64,000 bases of DNA from Mycobacterium sp. ENV421 (GCF_002887815.1 NZ_PDHO01000002.1:248001-312000), one strand, 5' to 3'. Shown: positions 17,224 through 27,376, counted from the first letter of the stretch. Notes: generated by a model not told the origin, from the sequence alone. Numbers and translations: made by a program.

Positions 17224-19224
17224 ATGCGCCTCGCTCGTCTGTTCAGCCTGCTCGCGGCCATCCTGGCCACCGCCGCTCTGGTGGCACCCGCCGCGACGGC
17301 CGAGCCACCGTTCCGGCTGCCGGACTACGTCACCGACAACGCCGGCGTCCTGGCCGGCGGCCAACTGGCCAGCGTGCAGAACGCCGTCGACACCCTCTAC
17401 CGCGAGCGGAACGTGCGGCTGTGGGTGGTCTTCGTCGACTCCTTCGCCCCCAAGAGCGCGGTGGGCTGGACCGAGGAAACCCGCCAGGCCAGCGATCTGA
17501 GCAACCAGGACGCGATCCTGGCGGTCGCGACCGGGCAGCGCTCCTACGCCTTCCTGGTACCCACCGCGGCGGCCGGCGGCGCGAAGATCGACGACCTGCG
17601 CCACGACAAGATCGAGCCCGCCCTGCACAACGGCGACTGGGCGGGCGCCGCGATCGCGGCGGCCGACGGCCTGGCGGCCAAGACCACCACCGGCGCCGGC
17701 GGCTCCTCGCTACTGCCGCTGGTGATCATCCTGGGCGTCATCGTGCTGGCGGTCGTGGTCTTGCTGGTGTGGAGCCGACAGCGCCGGCGCAAGCGGCACG
17801 AGGCCGAGGTGGCCGCCGCCAAGAGGGTCGACCCCACCGATCCGAATGCCCTGGCCTCGGTTCCACTCGACGCCCTCGACGAGTTGTCCCGCTCGATCGT
17901 CGTCGACGTCGACAATGCCGTGCGCACCAGCTCCAACGAATTGACCTTGGCGCAAGAGGAATTCGGTGAGCAGCAGACGCAACCATTCGTTCGCGCCGTC
18001 GAGAACGCCAAGGCCACCCTGCAGCAGGCGTTCAACGTGCGCCAGCAACTCGACGACGCGGTGCCCGAAACCCCGGCCCAGCGCCGCGATCTGCTCACCC
18101 GGGTGGTCGTCGCCGCCGCGCGGGCCAACCGCGAGCTGGACGCCCAGAACCAGGCGTTCCATCAGCTGCGCGATCTCGTCATCAACGCGCCCGACCGGCT
18201 GGACATACTGACCCAGAAGCTGGTCGACGTCAGCGCCCGCATCGATCCCGCCGAGGGCACATTGACCCAGCTGCACACCGAGTTCGCCGAGTCGGCGCTG
18301 GCTTCGGTGGCGCGCAACGCTGCTGCCGCCAAGGAACGGCTGGACTTCGCCGACCACTCGATCAGCCGGGCCCGCGAGCTGGTGGCCAAACCGGTCGCCG
18401 GCGAGCAGATCGAATTGGTCGATTGCGTGCGCGGCGCGGAAGCCGCTCTGCAGCAGGCCAGTTCGATGCTCGACGCGGTCGACAGCGCGGCCAGCGACAT
18501 CAGGCGTGCGGTCGCGACCTTGCCGGCGGCGATCGCCGACACCCAGCAGGGCATCAACCAGGCCGTGGCTCAGCTGACCCAGGGCGGACTGTCCAACACC
18601 GCCGAGCTGACGGCCGCCCGCGACGCCGCGGTCGCGGCGGTGGCCGCGGCACAGACCAACGGATCTGCCGACCCGTTGGGGGCGTTCACCCAGCTGACCC
18701 AGGCCGACGCCGATCTGGACCGGCTACTGGCGAGCGTGGCAGAGGAACGCGAGAACGCCGAACGGCTGGGCCGGTCCTACGACCAGGCGCTGTTCACCGC
18801 GCAGTCGCGGGTGCGTTCGGTGGCGGACTACGTCGACACCCGCCGCGGCAGCGTCGGGCCCGAGGCGCGCACCCGCCTCAACGAGGCGGTGCGTCAACTC
18901 GAGGCCGCACAGGCCAAACGGAAGACCAACGTCGCCGAGGCGATCGCGCATGCCAATGGTGCGTCGATGCTGGCTGCCCAAGCTCAGCAACTGGCCAACA
19001 ACGATGTGCAGTCGGCGCAGCGCACCTATATGAATCACTATGGCGGCGTTGGCGGTTCGTCGAACATGGGCGCCGTCATCGGCGGCATCATCCTCGGCAA
19101 CATCCTGTCCGGCGGTATGCGCGGCGGCTTCGGCGGTGGCGGCGGATGGTCGTCGACGACCTTCGGCGGATCGTCAGGCGGCTCCGACGGCGGCGGGATG
19201 CTGGGCGGCGGCGGCCGTTTCTAG
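17224..19224 (+). CDS. TPM-domain membrane protein (Rv2345-like)
   Basis: 666 residues. A signal peptide ends at about residue 27 (ATA-EPPFRLP), followed by an extracytoplasmic TPM domain (about 30-150: DYVTDNAGVLAGGQ, RNVRLWVVFVDSF) and one membrane helix near 165-185. A long Gln/Ala-rich helical, probably coiled-coil region (about 190-600) follows. The C-terminus is Gly/Ser-rich (GGGGWSS-type). TPM domains are linked to membrane-protein or photosystem quality control elsewhere; the role here is unknown. A TACATT hexamer 8 nt before ATG 17224 suggests a nearly leaderless mRNA. The stop is only 7 bp from the glyS stop. Confidence 0.85.
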   Translation: MRLARLFSLLAAILATAALVAPAATAEPPFRLPDYVTDNAGVLAGGQLASVQNAVDTLYRERNVRLWVVFVDSFAPKSAVGWTEETRQASDLSNQDAILAVATGQRSYAFLVPTAAAGGAKIDDLRHDKIEPALHNGDWAGAAIAAADGLAAKTTTGAGGSSLLPLVIILGVIVLAVVVLLVWSRQRRRKRHEAEVAAAKRVDPTDPNALASVPLDALDELSRSIVVDVDNAVRTSSNELTLAQEEFGEQQTQPFVRAVENAKATLQQAFNVRQQLDDAVPETPAQRRDLLTRVVVAAARANRELDAQNQAFHQLRDLVINAPDRLDILTQKLVDVSARIDPAEGTLTQLHTEFAESALASVARNAAAAKERLDFADHSISRARELVAKPVAGEQIELVDCVRGAEAALQQASSMLDAVDSAASDIRRAVATLPAAIADTQQGINQAVAQLTQGGLSNTAELTAARDAAVAAVAAAQTNGSADPLGAFTQLTQADADLDRLLASVAEERENAERLGRSYDQALFTAQSRVRSVADYVDTRRGSVGPEARTRLNEAVRQLEAAQAKRKTNVAEAIAHANGASMLAAQAQQLANNDVQSAQRTYMNHYGGVGGSSNMGAVIGGIILGNILSGGMRGGFGGGGGWSSTTFGGSSGGSDGGGMLGGGGRF

Positions 19225-19231
19225 GCCGCTT

Positions 19232-20614
19232 CTAGCCCTTCAACCGGGTGGCCAGGTAGTCGACCACCGAGTCGATCCCGATGCGCTCCTGCGTCATCTG
19301 GTCGCGCTCGCGGACGGTCACCGCGTGATCCTCCAGAGAATCGAAGTCGACCGTCACGCAGTACGGCGTGCCGATCTCGTCCTGGCGGCGATAGCGGCGG
19401 CCGATCGCACCGGCGTCGTCGAACTCGATGTTCCAGTTCTTGCGCAATTCCGCGGCCAGATCCTTGGCCTTCGGGCTGAGGTCGGCGTGCCGCGACAGCG
19501 GTAGTACCGCGGCCTTCACCGGCGCCAGCCGCGGGTCCAGCCGCAGCACCGTGCGCTTGTCGACCCCGCCCTTGGCGTTCGGCGCCTCGTCCTCGGCGTA
19601 CGCGTCGACCAGGAACGCCATGAACGAACGGGTAAGTCCCGCTGCGGGTTCGATGACGTACGGGACGTAGCGGGTGTCGGCGGCCTGGTCGTAGAACGAC
19701 AGGTCGGTGCCGGAATGCTGCGAGTGCGTCTTGAGGTCGAAGTCGGTGCGGTTGGCGATGCCTTCGAGCTCACCCCACGGGTTGCCCTGGAAGCCGAACT
19801 TGTACTCGATGTCGGTGGTGCCCGCCGAGTAGTGCGACAGCTTCTCCTTGGGGTGCTCGAAGAGCCTCAGGTTGTCGCGGTTGATGCCGAGGTCGATGTA
19901 CCACTGCAGCCGGGTGTCGATCCAGTACTGGTGCCACTCGGGTGCGGTGGCCGGCTCGACGAAGAACTCCATCTCCATCTGCTCGAACTCGCGGGTGCGG
20001 AAGATGAAGTTGCCGGGGGTGATCTCGTTGCGGAAGCTCTTGCCGATCTGGCCGATGCCGAACGGCGGCTTCTTACGCGAGGTGGTCACCACGTTGGCGA
20101 AGTTCACGAAGATGCCCTGCGCGGTTTCCGGGCGCAGGTAGTGCATGCCCTCCTCGGCTTCGATCGGCCCGAGGTAGGTCTTCAGCATCATGTTGAATTC
20201 GCGGGGCTCGGTCCACTGGCCCTTTGTGCCGCAGTCCGGGCAGACGATCTCGGTCATGGCAACCGATTCGGGGTCCGCTATGCCCTTCTTCTCCGCGTAC
20301 GCCTCCTGCAGGTGATCCTGGCGGTGACGCTTGTGGCAGTTGAGGCACTCGATGAGCGGATCGTTGAACACCTCAACGTGACCGGAGGCGACCCACACCT
20401 CGCGCGGCAGGATGATCGAACTGTCCAGACCGACGACGTCGTCGCGGCCGGTCACCACCGACCTCCACCACTGCCGCTTGATGTTCTCCTTGAGCTCCAC
20501 ACCCAGTGGGCCGTAGTCCCAGGCCGATTTGGTCCCGCCGTAGATCTCGCCGGCTGGATAGACCAAGCCACGACGCTTGGCCAGGTTGACGACGGAATCG
20601 ATGATGGACGCCAC
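19232..20614 (-). CDS. glyS: Glycyl-tRNA synthetase (homodimeric type)
   Basis: 460 residues, class II synthetase that charges tRNA-Gly. Motif 2 region [23 protein letters not shown] and motif 3 [10 protein letters not shown] are intact. An insertion carries cysteine pairs, CLNCHKR and CPDCGTKG (about residues 80-125), that look like a structural zinc site. GTG 20614 is used, with AGGAG 10 nt upstream. It is divergent from the zinc-responsive smtB-zur operon, an intriguing pairing for a possibly zinc-dependent enzyme. Confidence 0.95.
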   Translation of the reverse strand: MASIIDSVVNLAKRRGLVYPAGEIYGGTKSAWDYGPLGVELKENIKRQWWRSVVTGRDDVVGLDSSIILPREVWVASGHVEVFNDPLIECLNCHKRHRQDHLQEAYAEKKGIADPESVAMTEIVCPDCGTKGQWTEPREFNMMLKTYLGPIEAEEGMHYLRPETAQGIFVNFANVVTTSRKKPPFGIGQIGKSFRNEITPGNFIFRTREFEQMEMEFFVEPATAPEWHQYWIDTRLQWYIDLGINRDNLRLFEHPKEKLSHYSAGTTDIEYKFGFQGNPWGELEGIANRTDFDLKTHSQHSGTDLSFYDQAADTRYVPYVIEPAAGLTRSFMAFLVDAYAEDEAPNAKGGVDKRTVLRLDPRLAPVKAAVLPLSRHADLSPKAKDLAAELRKNWNIEFDDAGAIGRRYRRQDEIGTPYCVTVDFDSLEDHAVTVRERDQMTQERIGIDSVVDYLATRLKG

Positions 20615-20722
20615 GGTGGGTGCGACTCCTGTTCTGTGAACGGACAACAGCCCCATAGCCTAGCGACCTCAGCACCGAACCTTTTGACATGCGTGATCGT
20701 GCATGGAAAAGTATGAGCCAAC

Positions 20723-20737
20723 TGGAAATGGTTTCCA
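20723..20737. promoter_or_regulatory. Palindromic operator upstream of smtB-zur
   Basis: TGGAAA-TGG-TTTCCA, a perfect 6 bp dyad with 3 bp spacer, 18 bp before the smtB ATG and between glyS and smtB. It resembles the AT-rich dyads bound by Zur (TGAAAA-type). It may be the autoregulatory site of SmtB, Zur or both; which one binds is not decided by sequence. Confidence 0.55.
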
Positions 20738-20755
20738 ATAACGGGGAGGTGTTCC

Positions 20756-21061
20756 ATGACCACCGCCACCGACCATGCCGCGCTGCTGGAACGTGCCGGT
20801 GAGCTGCTGCGCGCGCTGGCCGCCCCGGTGCGTATAGCGATCGTCCTGCAATTGCGGGAATCCCGACGGTGCGTGCACGAGCTCGTCGACGCCCTCGACG
20901 TCCCGCAGCCTCTCGTCAGCCAGCACCTGCGAATCCTCAAGGCCGCGGGAGTGGTCGCCGGCGAGCGATCCGGGCGGGAAGTGATGTACCGGCTGGTCGA
21001 TGAGCACCTGGCCGAGATCATCGTCGCCGCCATCAGCCACGCCGGCGAGGAGCACTCGTGA
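20756..21061 (+). CDS. smtB: ArsR/SmtB-family metal-responsive repressor
   Basis: 101 residues with a winged helix: LLRALAAPVRIAIVLQL, then the recognition helix in LDVPQPLVSQHLRILKAAGVV. The C-terminal helix DEHLAEIIVAAISHAGEEH supplies Asp, His, Glu and His ligands like the alpha-5 zinc site of SmtB. It is expected to release DNA when zinc binds. Strong GGGGAGG ribosome site. It overlaps zur by 4 bp (GTGA), the same operon as Rv2358-Rv2359 in M. tuberculosis. Confidence 0.93.
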   Translation: MTTATDHAALLERAGELLRALAAPVRIAIVLQLRESRRCVHELVDALDVPQPLVSQHLRILKAAGVVAGERSGREVMYRLVDEHLAEIIVAAISHAGEEHS

Positions 21062-21480
21062 CCGGGGCAGACATCCGTCCGCGCGCCGGCGCGGGCGGGG
21101 TGCGCGCCACTCGACAGCGGGCGTCCATCATCGCGCTGCTCGACACCGTCGACGAGTTCCGCTCGGCGCAGGAGTTGCACGACGAGCTGCGCCGCCGGGG
21201 CGAGAACATCGGGCTGACCACGGTGTACCGGACGCTGCAGTCACTGTCGGCGGCCGATCTGGTGGACATGGTGCGCACCGATAACGGGGAGTCGGTCTAC
21301 CGGCGCTGCGCCGGCGCGGACCATCATCATCACCTGGTGTGCCGCAGTTGCGGTGCGGCGGTGGAGGTCAGTGGTCGCGAAGTCGAAGCCTGGGCTGCGG
21401 AAGTGGCTGCCGAGCATGGCTTTTCAGACGTCAGCCACACAATCGAGTTGTTCGGCACCTGCGAGCAGTGCCGCGGCTGA
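21058..21480 (+). CDS. zur: Zinc uptake regulator Zur (FurB)
   Basis: 140-residue Fur-family repressor that shuts down zinc uptake genes when zinc is bound. N-terminal winged helix (TRQRASIIALLDTVDEF, then TTVYRTLQSLSAADLV). The regulatory zinc ligands sit in ADHHHHLVCRSCG, and the structural zinc site uses two CxxC pairs (CRSC and CEQC). GTG 21058 overlaps the smtB stop, so expression is coupled. It converges on the Rv2360c-like gene across a 91 bp gap holding a palindromic element. Confidence 0.94.
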   Translation: MTGADIRPRAGAGGVRATRQRASIIALLDTVDEFRSAQELHDELRRRGENIGLTTVYRTLQSLSAADLVDMVRTDNGESVYRRCAGADHHHHLVCRSCGAAVEVSGREVEAWAAEVAAEHGFSDVSHTIELFGTCEQCRG

Positions 21481-21496
21481 GCTAGTGGACGAGCGC

Positions 21497-21557
21497 GCCG
21501 ACATCGACGTCAGCGTGGGACCTACTCGAACTTTCCCGCGCTGGTGTCGATCTCGGC
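21497..21557. repeat. Copy B of a dispersed palindromic element
   Basis: Arms 21497-21520 and 21534-21557 pair at 20 of 24 positions around a 13 nt loop; core GATCGAC/GTCGATC is shared with copies at 13533 and 57711. It fills the gap between convergent zur and the Rv2360c-like gene. It is flanked by a near-perfect 17 bp direct repeat (21482-21498 and 21572-21588, 16 of 17 identical), the second copy being the 3' end of the neighbouring gene. Confidence 0.65.
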
Positions 21558-21571
21558 AGGGCGCCTGACAC

Positions 21572-21955
21572 CTAGTCGACGAGCGCGCGACGGGCATCAG
21601 CCCCGCCGGCGAGCACCATCAGCACCAGAGTCTGCAGCGCATGGTCCGCCAGGCCATCGCCGGGAAAGTTGTAGCGCAGCATGATGTCGCCCTTTTTGCC
21701 GGACTCAACGAGCGTCACCGTCCCCAGCATCGTCGACTGTGCTTGCGCGGCAACATGTTTGCGAAGGTCGGCAGTCGCCGGCAGATCCCACCCGAGCACC
21801 TGCGTCACCGACACCATCTCGATGTCCTCGGCAATGGTGACCGTCCGCAGCGAGGCGAAGGTCCCTTCATAGCGCACCGTCAGCGCACCGTCCGGCTCCA
21901 CCTCGACCGGCACGACCGCGCTCAGTGCATCGGCCAACCGGGTGTCGAGTCCCAT
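21572..21955 (-). CDS. Conserved hypothetical protein (Rv2360c-like)
   Basis: 127 residues, soluble, no recognised catalytic motif. An alpha/beta pattern begins MGLDTRLADALSAVVPVEV and has a core RYEGTFASLRTVTIAEDIEMVSVTQVLGW split by polar turns. Probably a sensory-histidine-kinase-like or YbjN-type small fold, but this is not established. The ATG lies 1 bp after the uppS stop on the same strand, so it is the last gene of a recO-uppS transcript. The start is unambiguous. Confidence 0.75.
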   Translation of the reverse strand: MGLDTRLADALSAVVPVEVEPDGALTVRYEGTFASLRTVTIAEDIEMVSVTQVLGWDLPATADLRKHVAAQAQSTMLGTVTLVESGKKGDIMLRYNFPGDGLADHALQTLVLMVLAGGADARRALVD

Positions 21956-21956
21956 C

Positions 21957-22871
21957 TCAGGCCCGGCCGAAACGCCGGTTGCGTTCGGCGTACTCCTCGC
22001 ACGCCGCCCACAGGTCGCGGCGGTCGTAATCGGGCCACAGTTTGTCCTGGAACACGTACTCGGCGTACGCGGCCTGCCACAGCATGAAGTTGCTTGCCCG
22101 CTGCTCCCCCGACGTCCTGATGAACAGGTCGACGTCAGGAATGTCGGGCCGGTGTAGGTGCTCGGTGATCGTGGCCTCGTTCACCCGTTCCGGGTCGACC
22201 CGGCCGGCGACCGCATCACGCGCGATTTGCTTTGCCGCTTCGGCGATTTCGGCCCGCCCGCCGTAATTCACGCAGTAGTTCACCGTGATGACGTCATTGC
22301 CGACCGTCATGTTCTCGGCGATATCGAATTCCTTGATCACGCTGCGCCACATCCGCGCCCGCGACCCCACCCAGCGCATGTTGACGCCCATGGCATCCAG
22401 GTTCTCCCGGCGCCGGCGCACCACCTCGCGATTGAAGCCCATCAGGAACCGCACCTCTTCGGTACTGCGCCGCCAGTTCTCCGTGGAGAACGCGTACACC
22501 GACAGGTGCTGGATACCGATCTCGATGGCTCCGCAGGTGATGTCGATCAGCACCGCCTCGCCCATCTTGTGGCCCTCGGTGCGGCTCAACCCGCGCTGCG
22601 TGGCCCATCGCCCGTTGCCGTCCATCACGACAGCCACGTGCTTGGGCATCTGGGTGGCCGGGATCGCCGGCGGCACGGCCTTGGAGGTGTGCTGGGGCGG
22701 CCGGCGCGGGCCGCCGTCCGGCGCGGGCGGCAGCTCGGGAAACACGACCGGCCACACAGAGGTGTCCGGGAACATCGGGTAGTCGTCGGGCGCCGGGGGC
22801 AGCTGCGGAAAGGTCTCTTTCCGCCTGCGCTCAGCCCCCCGCCACGAGCTGGTCACCCGGTTCATCGCCAT
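21957..22871 (-). CDS. uppS: Decaprenyl diphosphate synthase (cis-prenyltransferase)
   Basis: 304 residues, orthologue of Rv2361c. Adds isoprene units to make decaprenyl phosphate, the lipid carrier for peptidoglycan, arabinogalactan and LAM. The catalytic signature [12 protein letters not shown] (Asp) is followed by [18 protein letters not shown] and the C-terminal [18 protein letters not shown] motif. A proline-rich N-terminal extension ([12 protein letters not shown]) is typical of the mycobacterial enzyme. ATG 22871 has AGGATGAG about 5 nt upstream, and the gene overlaps the end of recO by 41 bp. Confidence 0.95.
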   Translation of the reverse strand: MAMNRVTSSWRGAERRRKETFPQLPPAPDDYPMFPDTSVWPVVFPELPPAPDGGPRRPPQHTSKAVPPAIPATQMPKHVAVVMDGNGRWATQRGLSRTEGHKMGEAVLIDITCGAIEIGIQHLSVYAFSTENWRRSTEEVRFLMGFNREVVRRRRENLDAMGVNMRWVGSRARMWRSVIKEFDIAENMTVGNDVITVNYCVNYGGRAEIAEAAKQIARDAVAGRVDPERVNEATITEHLHRPDIPDVDLFIRTSGEQRASNFMLWQAAYAEYVFQDKLWPDYDRRDLWAACEEYAERNRRFGRA

Positions 22872-23652
22872 ATGGCTCATCCTGCCTGAACATCTCCATC
22901 CCGTGGTCAGCGGCCCGCCGGTAGACACGCTCCACCAGCGGCAAAGTGCGCAGCTGGCGTTCCAGATGCCACTGCAGATGCGCAGCCACCAAGCCGCTGG
23001 CGTGGCTGCGATGCGACGGCGTCGAGGCCTCCGCAAGTTCCCAATCGCCGTCGTGCAGCGCCGACATCAGATCCAGCACCGCCTGCGGCGGCGTCGTCGA
23101 GCCGGACGGACGGCAATGCATGCAGACGCTGCCACCAGCGGCGATGTGGAACGCTCGATGCGGTCCCGGCGCCGCGCAGCGGGCACATTCGGTCAGTGAC
23201 GGCGCCCAGCCGGCGATCCCCATGGCCCGCAGCAGGTAGGCGTCCAGGACCAGCTCGCGGCTGCGGGCACCGTCGGCCACCGCCCGCAACGCCCCGACTG
23301 TGAGCCGGTGCAGCGCCGGCGCCGGGGCGCGTTCCTCTCCGGCGAGCCGCTCGGCGGTCTCCAGGACCGCGCAGGCGCTGGTGTAGCGGCCGTAGTCGCT
23401 GACGATGTCGGTGGCGAAGGCGTCGATCGACACCACCTGGGTGACGATGTCCAGGTTGCGACCGGGGTGCAGCTGCACATCGATGTGGGCGAACGGCTCC
23501 AGCCGGGAACCGAATTTGCTGCGGGTACGGCGCACGCCCTTGGCAACCGCGCGGACCAGACCGTGATCGCGGGTCAGCAAGGTGACGATGCGGTCGGCTT
23601 CACCGAGCTTGTGCTGGCGCAGCACGACCGCCCGATCCCGATACAACCGCAT
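22831..23652 (-). CDS. recO: DNA repair protein RecO
   Basis: 273 residues; loads RecA on gapped DNA with RecR. The OB-fold N-terminus reads [21 protein letters not shown] zinc-binding segment has CARC and CMHC pairs (about residues 160-185). ATG 23652 matches the known mycobacterial N-terminus; the longer open frame to 23718 would run into the divergent amidase promoter. It overlaps uppS downstream, so both are co-transcribed. Confidence 0.94.
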   Translation of the reverse strand: MRLYRDRAVVLRQHKLGEADRIVTLLTRDHGLVRAVAKGVRRTRSKFGSRLEPFAHIDVQLHPGRNLDIVTQVVSIDAFATDIVSDYGRYTSACAVLETAERLAGEERAPAPALHRLTVGALRAVADGARSRELVLDAYLLRAMGIAGWAPSLTECARCAAPGPHRAFHIAAGGSVCMHCRPSGSTTPPQAVLDLMSALHDGDWELAEASTPSHRSHASGLVAAHLQWHLERQLRTLPLVERVYRRAADHGMEMFRQDEPYGDEPGDQLVAGG

Positions 23653-23716
23653 CCGACTAGTTTCCCACCGCATTGCGACATAACCGCGGACGCGCGCCGT
23701 TAGTCTCGACGTCGCC

Positions 23717-25168
23717 ATGACAGCTCACCGGAGTCTGGGCAGGCCACCGCGGTTTCCGACCATCGGTGAGCAGCTCTATCAGTTGGCCAGCGGCACGGTC
23801 ACGTCCACCGAACTGGCCCGCCGGTCGCTGCGTGCGATCACCGCCAGCCAATCCACGCTCAACGCCTTCCGGGTGGTGCTGACCGAATCGGCACTCGCCG
23901 ATGCCGCCGACGCCGATCGACGGCGCGCCGCCGGGGAGCAGGCCCCGCTGCTGGGCATTCCCATCGCAGTCAAGGACGACGTCGACATCGCCGGGGTGCC
24001 GACCTCCTTCGGAACCGCCGGACCAGTGCGCCCCGCGACACACGACTCCGAAGTGGTCCGCCGGCTGCGCGAGGCGGGCGCGGTGATCGTCGGCAAGACC
24101 AACTGCTGCGAACTGGGCCAATGGCCGTTCACCAGCGGCCCCGCCTTCGGCCATACCCGTAACCCCTGGTCGCGGAAGCACACTCCCGGTGGCTCGTCGG
24201 GCGGCAGCGCCGCCGCCGTCGCGGCAGGCCTGGTCGCCGCGGCCATCGGATCCGACGGCGCGGGCAGCGTCCGGGTGCCGGCCGCCTGGACCCACCTGGT
24301 GGGCATCAAGCCGCAGCGCGGCCGCATCTCGACCTGGCCGGTCCATGACCCGTTCAACGGGATCACCGTCAACGGGGTTTTGGCCCGGACGGTCGCCGAC
24401 GCCGCGCTCGTGCTCGACGCCGCCTCCGGGAACCACGAAGACGACCCGTTCAAGCCACCGCCGGTACGGATGACCGACTCCGTCGGGGCCGCGCCGGGTC
24501 CGTTGAAGATCGCGCTGTCGACCCGCTTTCCGTTCACCTTCTTTCCCGCCAGGCTGCATCCCGAGATCAGGGTCGCGCTCAGCGGGATCGCCGAGCAGCT
24601 GGGCCTGCTGGGCCACACCGTGATGGCGGGCAACCCCAACTACGGCTTGCGGCTGCCGCTGACGTTCCTGCCCCGGTCCACCGCCGGACTGCTGGAGTGG
24701 GCCGACCGCCTTGGTGACGATGTCGCCTTCGACCCCCGCACCGAGTCCAACATGCGGATGGGCCGGCTGCTGTCTGGCTCGATGCTGCGCCGAGCCCGCG
24801 CCAGCGAGCCGAAGCTGCACCGCCGCGTCGGGCAGATCTTCCGCTCCGTCGACGTCGTGCTGGCACCGACGACTGCGCAGCCGCCTCCCCCGGCCCGCAC
24901 GTTCGACCGCCTCGGACCCATGGGCACCGACCGCGCGATGATCGCGGCGTGCCCGGTGACGTTCCCGTGGAATCTGCTCGGTTGGCCGTCGATCAGTGTT
25001 CCGGCCGGCTTCACCTCCGAGGGCCTGCCGATCGGCGTGCAGCTGATGGGCCCGGCCAACAGTGAGCCGCTGCTGATCTCCCTGGCAGCCGAGCTGGAAG
25101 CCATCAACGGGTGGGCCAGCAAGCAACCCGAGATCTGGTGGAACACCCCGGTGCCCACCGAGAGCTAA
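23717..25168 (+). CDS. amiA2: Amidase signature family protein (AmiA2-like)
   Basis: 483 residues with the complete amidase-signature triad: Lys in IPIAVKDDVDIAG, cis-Ser in HTPGGSSGGSAAAVAAG, and the nucleophilic Ser in GSDGAGSVRVPAAW. Hydrolyses a carboxamide; the substrate is unknown. Position between recO and era equals Rv2363. A TAGTCT hexamer 10 nt before ATG suggests a very short leader. The stop overlaps the convergent era stop by 4 bp. Confidence 0.92.
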   Translation: MTAHRSLGRPPRFPTIGEQLYQLASGTVTSTELARRSLRAITASQSTLNAFRVVLTESALADAADADRRRAAGEQAPLLGIPIAVKDDVDIAGVPTSFGTAGPVRPATHDSEVVRRLREAGAVIVGKTNCCELGQWPFTSGPAFGHTRNPWSRKHTPGGSSGGSAAAVAAGLVAAAIGSDGAGSVRVPAAWTHLVGIKPQRGRISTWPVHDPFNGITVNGVLARTVADAALVLDAASGNHEDDPFKPPPVRMTDSVGAAPGPLKIALSTRFPFTFFPARLHPEIRVALSGIAEQLGLLGHTVMAGNPNYGLRLPLTFLPRSTAGLLEWADRLGDDVAFDPRTESNMRMGRLLSGSMLRRARASEPKLHRRVGQIFRSVDVVLAPTTAQPPPPARTFDRLGPMGTDRAMIAACPVTFPWNLLGWPSISVPAGFTSEGLPIGVQLMGPANSEPLLISLAAELEAINGWASKQPEIWWNTPVPTES

Positions 25169-26091
25169 AACCCCAGCCGGCCAAGCTGTTTGGGGTCGCG
25201 CTGCCAGTTCTTGGCGATCTTGACCCGCAGATCGAGATAGACCTTGGTGCCGAGCAGCTTCTCGATCTGCGTACGGGCCACCGTCCCAACCTCTTTGAGC
25301 CGAGCGCCACCCTTGCCGATGACGATGCCCTTCTGGCTGTCCCGCTCGACATACAGCACGGCGTGCACATCGATCAACGGATCATCCGCCGGGCGGTCGG
25401 GCCGCTCTTCGATCTCCTCGATCACCACCGCCAGGGAGTGCGGCAACTCGTCGCGCACCCCTTCCAGTGCGGCCTCGCGAATGAGCTCGGCCATCAACAC
25501 TTCTTCGGGCTCGTCGGTGAGCTCCCCGTCGGGGTAGAACGCCGGGCCGGGCGGCAACTGGCCGGCCAGCACATCGATGAGGATGTCGACCTGGTCTCCC
25601 CTCGTCGCCGACACCGGCACGATCTCAGCCGCGGTGTCGCCGACCAGTTCGTGGACGGCGATCAACTGTTCGGCCACCCGCTCCTTGGACACCTTGTCGA
25701 TCTTGGTGACGATGACGACAAGCGTTGTACGGGGTGCGACGTCGCGGATCTGTTCGTAGATCCATCGATCACCCGGCCCGATGTTCTCGTCGGCGGGAAT
25801 GCACAGCCCGATGACATCCACTTCGGAGTAGGTGTCGCGGACCAGGTCGTTGAGCCGCTTGCCCAGCAGCGTGCGCGGGCGGTGCAGACCCGGCGTGTCG
25901 ACCAGAACGATCTGGAAAGCCGGGCGGTGCACGATGCCGCGAATGGTGTGCCGGGTGGTCTGCGGCCGGTTGGAGGTGATCGCCACCTTGGTGCCGACGA
26001 GCGCATTGGTCAGCGTCGACTTGCCGGTGTTGGGCCTGCCGATGAAGCAGACGAAGCCGGACCGGAATTCACTCTGCGCAGCGTCAGTCAT
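25165..26091 (-). CDS. era: GTPase Era
   Basis: 308 residues; GTPase that binds 16S rRNA and helps mature the 30S subunit. G1 [10 protein letters not shown]3 DTPGLHRPR and G4 TKIDK are present. The C-terminal KH domain has the conserved [11 protein letters not shown]. The ATG lies inside the end of the CorC-like gene (8 bp overlap), part of the phoH-ybeY-corC-era operon. Confidence 0.96.
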   Translation of the reverse strand: MTDAAQSEFRSGFVCFIGRPNTGKSTLTNALVGTKVAITSNRPQTTRHTIRGIVHRPAFQIVLVDTPGLHRPRTLLGKRLNDLVRDTYSEVDVIGLCIPADENIGPGDRWIYEQIRDVAPRTTLVVIVTKIDKVSKERVAEQLIAVHELVGDTAAEIVPVSATRGDQVDILIDVLAGQLPPGPAFYPDGELTDEPEEVLMAELIREAALEGVRDELPHSLAVVIEEIEERPDRPADDPLIDVHAVLYVERDSQKGIVIGKGGARLKEVGTVARTQIEKLLGTKVYLDLRVKIAKNWQRDPKQLGRLGF

Positions 26092-27376
26092 CCTCGTCGC
26101 TTCCTTCCGGCTCGATCCGGCTGACCAGCACGGTGCCGATACGAAGCCGCCCTCTGTGGTCGCGGCCACCTTCAGCCTGCAGACGCAGCCCATGCGAGAC
26201 CACCTCGGCGCCGGGCAATGGCACCCTGCCGAGCTCGAGGGCCAGCAGACCGCCAACGGTGTCGACGTCGAGATCGTCGGCGAACTCGATGTCGTAAAGC
26301 TCGCCAACGTCCTCGATCGGCAGGCGGGCCGACACCCGGAACTTGTTGTCGCCCAACTCTTCGACGGGCGCCACTTCGCGGGTGTCGTACTCGTCGGCGA
26401 TCTCGCCGACGATCTCCTCCAGGACGTCCTCGATGGTGACCAGGCCGGCGATGGCGCCGTACTCGTCGACCAGCAAGGCCATGTGGTTGCGGTCGCGCTG
26501 CATCTCGCGCAGCAACTCGTCGAGCGGTTTGGAGTCCGGGACGAAGACCGCCGGGCGCATGATGTCGGCCACCTTGGTGCCGCGGCCGCTGTCCGAGGAG
26601 TAATAGGTGCGCTGCACAAGATCTTTGAGATAGACGACGCCGACCACATCGTCGACGTTCTCCCCGATCACCGGGATGCGCGAATAACCACTGCGCACCG
26701 CAAGCGACGTCGCCTGGCTGGCGGACTTGTCGTTCTCGATCCACACCATCTCGGTGCGCGGCACCATCACCTCACGTGCGGCGGTATCGCCGAGTTCGAA
26801 CACCGACTGGATCATTCGGCGTTCGTCGTCGGCCACCACGCCGCGCTGCTGAGCCAGGTCGACGACCTCACGCAGCTCGATCTCGGAGGCGAACGGTCCG
26901 TTGCGGAAGCCGCGGCCCGGGGTCAGCGCATTGCCGAGCACGATCAGCAGCCTGCTGATCGGAGTGAGCAGAACCGAGATCGCCTGCAGCGGAACGGCCG
27001 ACGTCAATGCAATGGTGTAGGCGTTCTGCCTGCCGATGGTGCGCGGGCCCACCCCCATCGCGACGAAGCTGGCCACCGTCATGATGCCGGCCGCCGCCAC
27101 CAGGCCCCAGGTCAGCCCGAGGTCATCCCACAGGAAAGCGACCAGCAAGACCGTCGCGGCGGCCTCGCAGGCAATGCGCAGCAGCACAACGAGATTGATG
27201 TACCGCGGCCGCTCGGCCATGATCCTGGCCAGCCGCAGGGCGCCGGGTCGCTCGTCGCGCACCAGCTCCTCGACCCGAGCAATCGACACGGTGCTGATGG
27301 CGGCATCGATCGCGGCGAACAAACCGCCCAGCGCTATCAGGGCGATCGCACCGAGCAGCGCACTCCAGCCCGTCAC
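26084..27376 (-). CDS. Hemolysin C/CorC-type CBS-domain membrane protein
   Basis: 430 residues: an N-terminal CNNM/DUF21 membrane domain (about 1-180, four hydrophobic segments), a CBS pair (about 200-330, starting [14 protein letters not shown] and including [21 protein letters not shown]), and a C-terminal CorC_HlyC domain. CNNM proteins take part in Mg2+/Co2+ handling. GTG 27376 overlaps the ybeY stop (GTGA) and is preferred to starts further upstream that would lie within ybeY. Equivalent to Rv2366c. Confidence 0.9.
   Translation of the reverse strand: MTGWSALLGAIALIALGGLFAAIDAAISTVSIARVEELVRDERPGALRLARIMAERPRYINLVVLLRIACEAAATVLLVAFLWDDLGLTWGLVAAAGIMTVASFVAMGVGPRTIGRQNAYTIALTSAVPLQAISVLLTPISRLLIVLGNALTPGRGFRNGPFASEIELREVVDLAQQRGVVADDERRMIQSVFELGDTAAREVMVPRTEMVWIENDKSASQATSLAVRSGYSRIPVIGENVDDVVGVVYLKDLVQRTYYSSDSGRGTKVADIMRPAVFVPDSKPLDELLREMQRDRNHMALLVDEYGAIAGLVTIEDVLEEIVGEIADEYDTREVAPVEELGDNKFRVSARLPIEDVGELYDIEFADDLDVDTVGGLLALELGRVPLPGAEVVSHGLRLQAEGGRDHRGRLRIGTVLVSRIEPEGSDEDD

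Noticed and set aside
18900..19224. Gly/Ser-rich 3' end of the TPM gene as a PE_PGRS fragment
   Set aside because: The stretch is the normal C-terminus of TPM proteins and lacks the GGA/GGN tandem repeats and PE domain.
23657..25126. 489-codon frame antisense to the amidase
   Set aside because: Composition-driven; the forward amidase has all catalytic residues.
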